Shown in pieces: positions 7,168 to 16,900 of a DNA stretch of 18,200 nt. The notes beneath the pieces were generated by a model that saw only the letters and a program-made list of their open reading frames with translations, did not search any database and was not told the origin of the DNA. This DNA is from Ruminococcaceae bacterium UBA6857 (GTDB lineage: Bacteria > Bacillota > Clostridia > Oscillospirales > Acutalibacteraceae). The stretch spans positions 1 through 18,200 of the forward strand of contig DKDD01000042.1 in NCBI GenBank assembly GCA_002451715.1, written 5' to 3'. How positions within the stretch are numbered: the first letter of the stretch is position 1; each line of letters starts with the position of its first letter. The translations under genes were made by a program, and so were the position numbers.

Positions 7168-7263
7168 ATGACAATAACTCTCATGGAGCTGATTGCAGTT
7201 CTTACGTTACTTGTTGACGTCATCACTGTTTGTTACTTAATTTTCGGCAACAATCAGAAGTAA
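7168..7263 (+). CDS. 31-residue holin-like (Hol-Tox-type) small hydrophobic toxin candidate
   Basis: Begins MTITLMELIAVLTLL and ends NNQK: a single membrane helix (about residues 4-25) with a short polar tail, the layout of Hol-Tox/TxpA-type peptides from Firmicutes type I toxin-antitoxin loci, which damage the membrane when overproduced. The start is ATG 7168, nine bases after GGAGG. The ATG at 7161 is only two bases from the SD and opens an unrelated short frame. It has its own promoter, a sequestered SD, and a convergent antisense RNA at its 3' end. The last Lys-rich tail is shorter than in many relatives. The assignment is by architecture and residue pattern, not by a search. Confidence 0.7.
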   Translation: MTITLMELIAVLTLLVDVITVCYLIFGNNQK

Positions 7264-7276
7264 GATTTCTTAGCAT

Positions 7277-7364
7277 AAAATAAGAAACACCGCCCACTTT
7301 CCCTTTGGCGGTGTTTCTTCAAATACTACCATTCGGAGCAAACCGCTTACTGCGGCACCTCTTT
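7277..7364 (-). ncRNA. Convergent antisense RNA (type I antitoxin candidate)
   Basis: A perfect minus-strand promoter (7399-7371) would start a short RNA near 7364 that runs toward the toxin gene and ends after the shared hairpin 7282-7319, about 88 nucleotides. It overlaps the 3' UTR of the toxin mRNA, as RatA overlaps txpA in Bacillus subtilis. Its 5' part carries GGTGCCG, GCGGTT and GGTAG, elements also found in the toxin mRNA leader (7116-7141), although there the last two occur in the opposite order. The ends are predicted only. Confidence 0.65.
7282..7319. terminator. Shared bidirectional terminator of toxin mRNA and antisense RNA
   Basis: A perfect 13-base stem (7282-7294 with 7307-7319) and 12-base loop. 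The minus-strand exit reads ATTTTATG after TTTCTT and is a good terminator. The plus-strand exit has no T-run beyond TTTCTT, so some toxin mRNA may read on to the hairpin at 7382-7416. Confidence 0.8.
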
Positions 7365-7370
7365 AGCTAT

Positions 7371-7399
7371 ATTATACACAGCCGCTTGCGATTTGTCAA
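7371..7399 (-). promoter_or_regulatory. Promoter of the antisense RNA
   Basis: On the minus strand TTGACA (7399-7394), exactly 17 bases, TATAAT (7376-7371): a perfect consensus and stronger than the toxin promoter, as expected when the antitoxin must be in excess. Confidence 0.85.
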
Positions 7400-7416
7400 G
7401 CGGTCGTTTTTGTTTT
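7382..7416 (+). terminator. Plus-strand hairpin terminator overlapping the antisense promoter
   Basis: CCGCTTG (7382-7388) and CAAGCGG (7397-7403) form a seven-base stem followed by TCGTTTTTGTTTT. It would end plus-strand read-through from the toxin gene. It overlaps the -35 and spacer of the antisense promoter, so an operator role is also possible. Confidence 0.6.
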
Positions 7417-7518
7417 CCACGCAAAATCGAAGTTTTCAACACGTAAAGCTTTCTCACTTTACGCACGGTCGTGGTATGTAAAGCCGGATACTTTACATGA
7501 GGAAATCGACATTTTGCA
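7417..7518. repeat. Cluster of inverted repeats with a shared GTAAAG arm
   Basis: CGTAAAG/CTTTACG (7442-7448, 7457-7463) and ATGTAAAG/CTTTACAT (7476-7483, 7491-7498) are two adjacent hairpins with the same core. CCACG (7417-7421) can pair with CGTGG (7470-7474) around the first. Outer GCAAAATCG and a diverged mirror copy near 7506-7518 flank both. No ORF, known RNA family or transposase is seen. The rest of 7519-7603 shows nothing. Confidence 0.5.
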
Positions 7519-7603
7519 TATATTTGGTAAATCTGCTGCGCGGATTCGTCATTTTTAACAAATTTCTTGTCGTATTTTCTGTGAACAAATCATGAAGAAA
7601 AGG

Positions 7604-7633
7604 TTGACTTTTTATTGCGTAAAAGTTTATAAT
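7604..7633 (+). promoter_or_regulatory. Promoter upstream of the giant surface-protein gene
   Basis: TTGACT (7604-7609), 18 bases, TATAAT (7628-7633). A start near 7640 would give the giant gene a leader of about 330 bases containing two perfect hairpins and the foldback element. It is the best promoter before the gene, but it may instead drive a short RNA ending at about 7716. Confidence 0.65.
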
Positions 7634-7662
7634 CAATCTGTATCTTTATGCAGATATTTCCG

Positions 7663-7716
7663 TTCAAGGGGTCACCCCTTGAATGTTTTCCGATGGAAAA
7701 CATTATTCCTTTTTGT
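7663..7716 (+). other. Two perfect adjacent hairpins plus T-rich tail (leader attenuator or small RNA)
   Basis: TTCAAGGGG/CCCCTTGAA (7663-7671, 7675-7683, loop TCA) is followed at once by AATGTTTTCC/GGAAAACATT (7682-7691, 7695-7704, loop GAT), then ATTCCTTTTTGTTT. The second hairpin and T-run look like a terminator about 75 bases after the promoter at 7604-7633. It could be an attenuator of the giant gene or the end of a free small RNA. Confidence 0.5.
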
Positions 7717-7723
7717 TTACATT

Positions 7724-7885
7724 CTCGTAGGGGTCGGACCCGAGCCGACCCATGGAGCCCAACCGTTTCCGCCACGAAAAATTGTTTACGAACCATGCGG
7801 CGGAATTGAAAGGTTCATCTATTACAAATTCACGCAGAGCAAACGGCAAAGCTCCCGTGGGCGCCTCGCGAGACGCCCCTACGAG
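7724..7885. mobile_element. MITE-like foldback element in the leader of the giant gene
   Basis: Starts CTCGTAGGGG (7724-7733) and ends CCCCTACGAG (7876-7885): perfect ten-base terminal inverted repeats on a 162-base block. Inside are nested complementary arms: GGGTCGG/CCGACCC (7731-7751), GGAGC/GCTCC (7754-7758, 7851-7855), CCGTTT/AAACGG (7763-7768, 7841-7846), TTCCGCC/GGCGGAA (7767-7773, 7799-7805) and GGGCG/CGCCC (7859-7878). It has no coding capacity. No clear target-site duplication is seen. The frames that cross it are chance frames. The remaining 7886-7956 holds nothing convincing. Confidence 0.6.
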
Positions 7886-7971
7886 CGGACTTGCCCGCAA
7901 ACCCCTAACAATCGGTAACGAAAGACCGTTGACATAAATAAAAATTCATTATTATGAAAGGTGGAAAAATA

Positions 7972-10900
7972 ATGAAAAAATTCACACGAACGGGGAAAAA
8001 AGTGCTTTCTGTTTTCCTTGCCGCCCTCATGGTCATGACGGCTTGGGTGTTTGTTGCACCGGAGAAGGCAGAAGCGGCTAACGGCAGTTATTGGCTTAAC
8101 GTAAAAGTCAATGTTACTAATAAGGCTGATGAAAAGGATCATATTCAAGACAGCTATTGGAATATAACTTACAGACCCAATAATGGTCGAGGCGATGAAC
8201 TGACCATGAAATATGACCTTAGGGAAAACGAATATGCTGTTTTGAGTAATGAAAGCAATAACCAATACATGCATGTCAGTGTTCCGGGTTTTCCTACAAA
8301 GATGAGTTATTATCACGATGCCACATGGGATGACAAGGTACATTATACGCTCTGTGAGATATATGTATCATCATCAAAAACAAACGGCGGAACATTAGTC
8401 AACTCACCGAATAAAGCTATTAAAAGCGGCGGTTGGGGCAATAGCGAAGTTAAAGGTAATTTCTCATGGGATGACGGTTCCAGATACCCCTACGTTGCAA
8501 CTTCAAAAAGCATTTCCACCGCAACAGCAGCATCCAACATCGGTATTCCGCCGCTTGGTGACAATAAAGATGTATCCGCATCAACAACAACAATGCAGTA
8601 CTACACTACCGACCAGTATGGCGTTCGTTATGAGCCGACATCCTATACTTTTTCGGGAGTGACCGGTCTTTCAACGACCGGAAGTATCGGTAATGCTTAT
8701 ACGGCTACCGCTAACGAATCAACAACGGCTAGTTCATCTGCTACATACCAGACTGCAACGGTTAAGCTTGACTGGAAGAACAGCAACAGTTCAAATACCA
8801 GTCAGCACGGTGACAGCACATATACTTTTAAAGTGTATAATCCCCGTTATAAAGTTACTTATAGCGGAAACGGCGGAACTCTTGGAACAAATTATACTTA
8901 TGCCTATCTTAATCAGAAGGTCAGTGCTGATACTTCTACAGCAACAAGTAATAATGTTGCCGGTCTCACAGCCGAAAAGTTCCCCACGAACGGAAGTAGA
9001 GAAGGCTACAAATTTAACGGAATTTGGTCGGCTGCTTCAGGCGGAACACAGTACTCTGCCGACACTAAGGTTACAAAAAATTCAACAGCATATGCACATT
9101 GGACTCCGATTAAGTATAATGCAGAATTTAAAGGAAACAGGGCAACATATCCGGCAGCTGTTCAGGAATACTTAATTGCAAATGTTGCAACTGATTTCGA
9201 TTCAAAACCTGTTGCACCGACAAACGTTGAAGAGTATGACGATGGTGATTATCATTATAAGTTCAACGGTAATTGGAAAAACAGCTCCGGTAATGTTTAT
9301 ACCGCAAGTACTCTTCCGATTATGACAACTGCCGGCGCAAGATATAAGGCACAGTATAACGGAACTTTTGTTCAGGCTGATTATTCCGGCGTTACAGCGC
9401 AGCAAAACGAAGCCGCAAGAATTAAGAGTAACCCGAACTATGAGGCAATCTATACTGTGTCAAGCCGTAATAGCTTGCAGGCTGCCCTTGACGCAGTTGT
9501 TACCGGAAAGGGACGTACACAGCAGGACGTTGTTGACGGCTATGAACAGCGCATTAAAGACGCAATTGAAGCTCTTGAAGGACAGAAGTATTCTGTTGTT
9601 TTCATGGACGGAAGAGATAATTCTATTATCAAGTTCAGCTATCCGAACGTTTTCGGTGATACAATTCAGTACCCTGCAAATCCGTCAATGAGTTATGACA
9701 AAAACTATCACTATACCTTTAACAAATGGGAAGGTACAGCTCAAGAAACGAACCTTTCAACCGTTGAAAAGAATATTACCATTGTTGCAAGATTCAACAA
9801 AGCCGCACACAGTTTTACCGAGGAACACATTGATTCAACCTGCGTAAAGCAAGGTGGAACAAAATATACCTGCGCCACCTGCGGATATAGCTACACAACC
9901 TATTCCGGAACCTATGGAGACCATGTTTGGTCAACCGAATGGACGATTGATAACCCTGCAACCTGCACACAGCCCGGTTCAAAGTCGCACCACTGTACAC
10001 TTTGTACAGCGAGAAAAGATGAAACGGCTATTCCGGCACTCGGACATGATTACACCGGAGTTGAGCCGGAGGTCATTGTTCCTGTTTCATGTGATACTAT
10101 CGGTGTAAGCATCAGAGAATGTACCCGTTGCGGATACAATGATTATATTACAACCGACCCAATCGGTCACAAGATGAAAGATACGGTCACAGCACCGACC
10201 TGTACTTCAAAGGGTTACACAACCTCAACCTGCGAAGTTTGCGGAAAAACACTTATCGGTTCGTTCACCGACCCGATTGCCCATAACTATGTTAAAAAAG
10301 CCAGTGAGTGTGTTGCTCCTTCATGCGTAGGCGTTGGATATGACGTTTCATACTGCTCGGTTTGCGGACTTAAAAAGTATGACATTATTCCTGCCGCAGG
10401 TCATAGCTGGAACAAGGAACAAACGATTGATATTGAACCTACATGCACAACAAAGGGTCAAAAATCAATACACTGCTCGGTTTGCGGTGTAATCAGCACA
10501 GACACAATTGAAGAAATTCCTGCAAAAGGCCACAGCTATGACAGCGGTGAAGTTCTTGCTTCCGCAACCTGCACACAGAACGGTGTAAAAGCATATCAGT
10601 GTACGGTTGCCGGCTGCGGACACACTAAGACTGAAACTATTGCAAAGCTCGGACACGATTGGAAAGCACCGCAGGTTGATTATGCGGCAACTTGTATCAG
10701 TGCCGGACAGCAGTCAACCCATTGCTCACGCTGCAATGAGGTTAAGGATGTTACCGTACTCCCGGCTCTCGGTCATGCCCTCACCACAACCACAACCACC
10801 GCAACCTGCACCGTGGGCAGCAAAAAGATTGAAAAATGCTCACGCTGTGATTATGAAAAAACAACAATAATTTCAGAAGCTCTCGGACACAATTTTGTTG

Positions 10901-13900
10901 CCGGAACTCCGGTTGAAGCAACATGTGCAAGCAGCGGATACATTCCGTACACCTGTTCAAGAAACTGCGGCGTTGCCGGTTATGATGTAATCAACGGCGG
11001 TGCAAGCAAAAATCACAATTGGAACATCACCTCTACTGTTTCTCACGGAAAAACAACCGTAACCGGAACTTGCCTTACTTGCGGTGCAACGTTCTCAGAA
11101 ACAGTAAACAGTGCTCACGATTTCAAAAACATTAAGTCTCAAACTCCTGCAACCTGCAAAGAGGTCGGTTCGCTTGTTCTTTCCTGTGCCGACGCAAACT
11201 GCAACGAGACTTTCACTGTTACGCTTGCGAAAAATGAAAATGCTCACAAGTCTGTGACGAATACCTTGACAGAAGCTTCATGCACTTCAAATGGCAAGGT
11301 TGTCTCAACTTGCAGCGATTGCGGAAAAACTCTTGCAACAACCGAAATTCCGGCAAAGGGTCACTCGTTCACCGAACAGACCGAATATGTTGCTTCGACC
11401 TGTCAGACCAAGGGTCATATTACGTTTAAGTGTGCAAATTGCACAGAGAAAAAGACGGTTGAGCTTGATGTCAATTCGGATGCACATAAGTTTGAAAATC
11501 CCGCTCATCATAACGCAACCTGCTCAACTCCGGCATACGATGAATACACCTGTGCATACGGTTGCGGAAAAACATATAAAAGCTTTACCGGAACGGCTGA
11601 TACCGCCGCTCACAATTGGACTTTCTCAACCTCACAGACTGGAACAACTTTGACAGTCACTTGTGAATGCACAATTTGCCACACAACGCACAGCCAAACT
11701 GTCGAAGTGGCCGAAGGTCATGCTTATACCAATGTTGAGGTTACAACTCAGCCGACTTGCTCTGCCGAAGGAACAATTAAAATTGCTTGCAACAAGCAGC
11801 ATAATTCAAGCTGTACTTCGTCTGTTTCTGCAACTCTTCCGGCTAACCCGAACGCACACAAAATTAAAACAATTGTCACCGCTGCAACCTGCACAGTTGA
11901 GGGCACAGCATACAGCTATTGTGAACTTTGCAAAAAAACAATCGGTGAAACCGTTAAAATTGCCGCACTCGGCCACAATTATGTCGGTGGGGAAGAAAAT
12001 ATTATAACTGCGGCCACCTGCGAAGCGGACGGTGTTAAAACCGTTAAGTGTACACGTTGCGATGATACAATTGAAATTGCAATTCCGAAGCTCGGTCATA
12101 CATGGAATAGCGGAACAATCCATAATGCTGATTGCACCCACGGCGGATACACAACCTATGAGTGTTCAACCTGCCATACGACAAAGGATGTTGTTCCTGC
12201 CGGTGCAAAGGCTAACGGCCATGCTTGGAATGATTGGACAATCGTTAACCCGACGAACGATGAAGCAGGCAGTGCAACACGCATCTGTAAAAACTGCGAT
12301 GAAACCGAAACCGTCGAAATTCCTGCCGGTAACCATACGTTTGACACAACAAAATACGAAGAAGTAAAAGCGACCTGCACCAAAAAGGGCAGCAGAACTT
12401 ATACTTGCACCACGCATAAAGATTGCGGCGTTTCAATTACTGTTGAAACCGATTTCGCTCAGCACAGCTATGTACTTAAATACAGCGAAAATGCAACCTG
12501 CACAACCGCAGGAAAGGTTGTTATGGAATGTTCGGTTTGCCACGATACAAACAACAATGTTGAAATCATAACACCGGCTCTCGGCCACGATTTCAGCAAA
12601 GAAACCGATAACGTTGCTTCAACCTGCAACACTGTCGGCTACGTTACAAAGAAGTGCTCACGCTGTGACGAAACAGAGACAACATATTCAAGCACTCTTG
12701 GCGACCACAGCTGGGGCGAATTGAAAGTTGTTCAGACAGCTGACGAAACCCACCCCGGAATCAAAGTTAAACAGTGCTCGGTATGTAAACTTTATGAGTA
12801 TGAGTACACCGCACCCACAGGCAATCATAATTGGGACGAAGGCGTTATCACAACAAAGGCAACCTGCACCACCGAGGGCACAAAGACCTACACCTGCGTC
12901 GCTGACGGAAACTGCGCCTGCACAGAGGACAGCAAGGCAACCTATACCGAAACTATCCCCGCAACCGGCCACACCGCAAAGGTTGAAGTTAAAGAAGCAA
13001 CCTGCACCGAAGCCGGATATGTAAAGGCTGTTTGCGAAATCTGCCACACAACTCTTGACGAAAAGACACTTGATAAGAAAGAACATGCTGAAAAAGTAAC
13101 AATCATCGATCCGACCTGCACAACTCCGGGTTCAAAGGTTTATACCTGCGCAGTCTGTGGTACAACAACAAAACCGACAGAAGAAATTCCCGTTGTTCCT
13201 CACGCTTATGAGGCAACAGGCGAATTTGTTGACGCAACCTGCACTTCACCGAAGTATGAGAAGTATAATTGTAAGTACTGCGGAGAAGAAAAACTCGTCA
13301 AGGCTGGTGAAGCAAACGGACACACGATTGACGAAAGCAAAACCATAACCGTTCCCGCAACTTGCACAACTGCCGGCTTCGTTTCAAAATACTGCTCCTG
13401 CGGTCAGCTTATGAGCGTTGAAGTTCTCGGCCCGTCAGAGCATACTTGGAAATCGGTAACCGATGAACTTCCGAAAGAATGTGACGGCTCAAAGGTTACT
13501 TATGAAAAGTGCTCGGTCTGCGGTGTAATTAAAGCAGAGTCACTGAACATTACCGAAAACGGCAATCATGTATATGTAGTAACCACCGAAACCGCAGCAA
13601 CCTGCACAACAGCGGGTAAGCTTGTTATCACCTGCAAGAATTGCGAAAATATTAATGCTGAAGTTGAAGTTCCTGCCGTAGGTCATACCTATGGCGAAGG
13701 TGTTCTTACCGCGGGCGACTGCGTGAATGACGGCTATGTAACCTTCACCTGCACAAGAGAAGGCTGCACCGACGCTCAGACCGGTCACACCATCACCAAG
13801 AACATTGGCACAAAGAACCACAACTATCTTCCTTTCGGCGATTCCACCCCCGCAACCTGCACCTCAAGCGGATATCAGCTTTATAAGTGCGAATACTGCG

Positions 13901-16900
13901 GCAATGAGTTCAAAGAAATTCTCGAAGCTCCTGCTTCGCATGTATATGAAAAGCAGGATACAAGTATTGAACCGAACTGCTATCAGGACGGACATTACAT
14001 CTATAAGTGTAAAAACTGCAATGCATCATATGAATATGATGTTGCCGCAACAGGAAACCATGAAATCAAAGGCGAAGTAATACAGGCACAGACCTGTACT
14101 CTTCCCGAAATGACAAAGTATACCTGTGCAACCAAAGACTGTCCGTATGAAAAGACGGAAATCACGAAGTCTCCGCTCGGTCACAGCTTCGGCGATGATT
14201 GGAAAGTTACTAAGGAACCGACCGAAACCGAAAACGGCGAACAGGAACGTTCCTGCACCCGTGGCTGCGGCGAAACCGAAACCGCACCGATTCCGGCAAG
14301 TATCCACAACTGGAGCGAGACTCCGATTGAAACAACCGATGCAACCTGCACAGAAGCCGCAACAGAAACCTATCAGTGCACAGGCTGCGACCTTTGCAAC
14401 GAAGAAAACGGCTACAAGACTTATGTGAAGTCCATCGGTGTTCCGCTTCAGCACAACGTTGTTGTTGATTACACGGCACCGACCTGCACAAAGGACGGCA
14501 AGTATGTTGCAAGATGTACTCTTTGCGGAAAAGAGTTTGTCAATGAAACTCTTTCGGCAACCGGACACAGCTTCAATACCTATCTTCAGGGTACCTATGT
14601 TCCGGCTACATGTCAGGAAGACGGCTCGATGACATACGCTTGCTCCAATTCCGGCTGCAGCGAGATTACGACCATCACTATCCCCGTCAACCCCGATGCA
14701 CACCATATGGTTGAAGACGCCGCTAATTCAAAGAAAGCAACCTGCACCGAAGCCGGTTACAAGGCATATAAGTGCGAAAATCAAGACTGCGACCATACTT
14801 ATAAAGAATGGACATCCGATCCCGTTAACCATACCGCAAAAGACGAATGGACTGTTAAGAAAGCTGCAACCTGCAGCAGTATCGGTTATGAAGTTCGTAC
14901 CTGTAAGGATTGCGGCGCTGTAATGGATACAAGAGAAATTCCGGCGAACGAAAATCTCCACAACTGGAAGACCGTTACAGTAAAAGCAGACCACACAAAG
15001 AGCGGATACAGCTATGAACAGTGTGAAAATTGCGGCAAGATGAGAAACTTCAAGAGTGAAGATATCATTAAGCATAATTACAGTGAAATCATTGACCAAA
15101 AAGCTGCAACCGCAACCGAAAACGGATATGTTAAATATAAGTGCGAATGTGGCGAAACAATCACACTTGTTGTTCCGGCTTCCGGTCATGAGTTTACATC
15201 GGAAGTTACAACCGAACCGACCTGCACAAAGGATGGTGTAAGAGCTTATACCTGCACGGCTCACGAAAAATGCGAAGCGGATTACACCGAAGCAATTCCT
15301 GCACTCGGTCACAAAGCAGGGGATGTAATTGTTACAGAAGCCACCTGCCTTGCAGCGGGTAGCGCAGTTGTAAAATGTACAAGAGAAGACTGCGGCGAAG
15401 AACTCAACAATGTAACAATCGCAAAACTTCCGCATACGTTCAACGACAGCAACAAGACTGTTGTTGAAGCCGATTGCCGGAATAACGGCAGTGTAACCTA
15501 TACCTGCACAACAGAAGGCTGCACGGCAACACTTGTAACAATAATCAGCAAAACACCGCATAACTATAAGAAAACAGGTTCTGTTGAACCCGATTGTCTC
15601 AACAGCGGATATGACATTTATACCTGTCAGAACGAAAACTGCGATTCAAGTTATAATGTTGTAAGCAAGTCCGCACTCGGTCACAACTATGTTGAAGACA
15701 CTGCTCGCTATGTAGCTCCCGGTTGCGCAACCGTCGGACATAAGTACTTCAAGTGTTCAAGAGTCGGCTGTGATGCCGAAGGCTATGATTATGAAGTACC
15801 TGCAACAGGCAAACACAAGTATACCGAAACCGTAACGGTTAAGCCTACTTGCGAAACCGCAGGCTACAGCTACGTTAAATGCGCCGACTGCGATTCAATT
15901 AAGAAAGACAGCGTTAAGTCAATTGATCCGCTCGGACATGATTATTCGATTGATCTCGGCAACAACGTTATGAAGTGTTCGCGTTGCGACAAGACAATCA
16001 CAACGCAGAAGACAATTGCCGATGAAGACGGAACAGTCCATTCATTCATCGGAACAATCACAAAGGTTTCAACCTGCAAAGAAAAAGGAACAATTTCTTA
16101 TGTTTGCCAGAATCATAAGAACTGCGCAAAGAACTTTACCGAAGACCTTCCGCTTGCCGAACATTCCGCAACGGCAGACAGCGTTGTGGTTGTTGAAGCA
16201 AAATGCAGCAATGACGGAACTTCGGCTGACGGTTCAATCACAGTCAAATGCTCTGTTTGCGACTATGTCATTAAACAAATTGTAATCCCGGCCGCTCATA
16301 AGTATGAGGTTGTTAAGGTTGAAAGAGCAACCTGCGCTTCAAAGGGTAAAGTTACCGAAAAATGCTCCGTTTGCGGACACGAAAAAGTTACCGAACTTGA
16401 AATGGATGCAACCGCCCACAGCTTCCCCGGAACGCCGTATCTTGAAGTTGCCGTAACCTGCACAACCGACGGCTATGCTGTTTACAAATGTTCGCACTGC
16501 GACGCCGAAAAGTTTGTTAAAACAACCGATAAACTTAACCACCGCAACCAGACTTCCGAAACCGTTGACGCAACCTGCGAATCAGAAGGTTACAAGCGCG
16601 TCACCTGCGATGACTGCGGAAAGATTATCAGCGAAGAAAAACTTGAAAAACTTCCGCACACAATTGTAACAATTACTGTTGACGCAACCTGCGACAAGGC
16701 CGGAAGCATCACAACAAAATGTTCCGTCTGCGGAAAGATCATTGACGTTGCCGTTATTAATCCGACCGGCCACACTTGGAGCGCATGGGTAAGAACCAAG
16801 GGCGGCACATGCGAAATGGACGGCGAAGAAGAACGTACCTGCTCCGTCTGCGGCGCTAAGGAAACAAGACAGGCCGGAAAGGGCGACCACGTTTACGAAG

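Noticed and set aside
7161..7217. Alternative 18-residue frame (MANDNNSHG...) as the toxin peptide
   Set aside because: Its ATG is two bases from the SD, the peptide is polar, and the frame ends inside the hydrophobic ORF that has proper spacing.
7592..7918. 108-residue plus-strand frame before the giant gene
   Set aside because: It crosses the promoter, the two hairpins and the foldback element, and has no plausible protein features or suitable RBS.
7929..7956. TTGACA near 7929 as the giant gene's promoter
   Set aside because: The matching -10 candidates need a 15-16 base spacer and would start transcription inside or after the SD, leaving no usable leader.
7954..7971. ATG at 7954 as start of the giant protein
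   Set aside because: This ATG abuts the SD sequence AAAGGTGG, which is correctly spaced for the ATG at 7972.
14728..15561. 277-residue minus-strand open frame rich in Cys and Phe inside the giant gene, and several similar ones
   Set aside because: They arise because the repeat codons read backwards lack stops; no RBS or promoter was seen and the frame is a direct reflection of the array.
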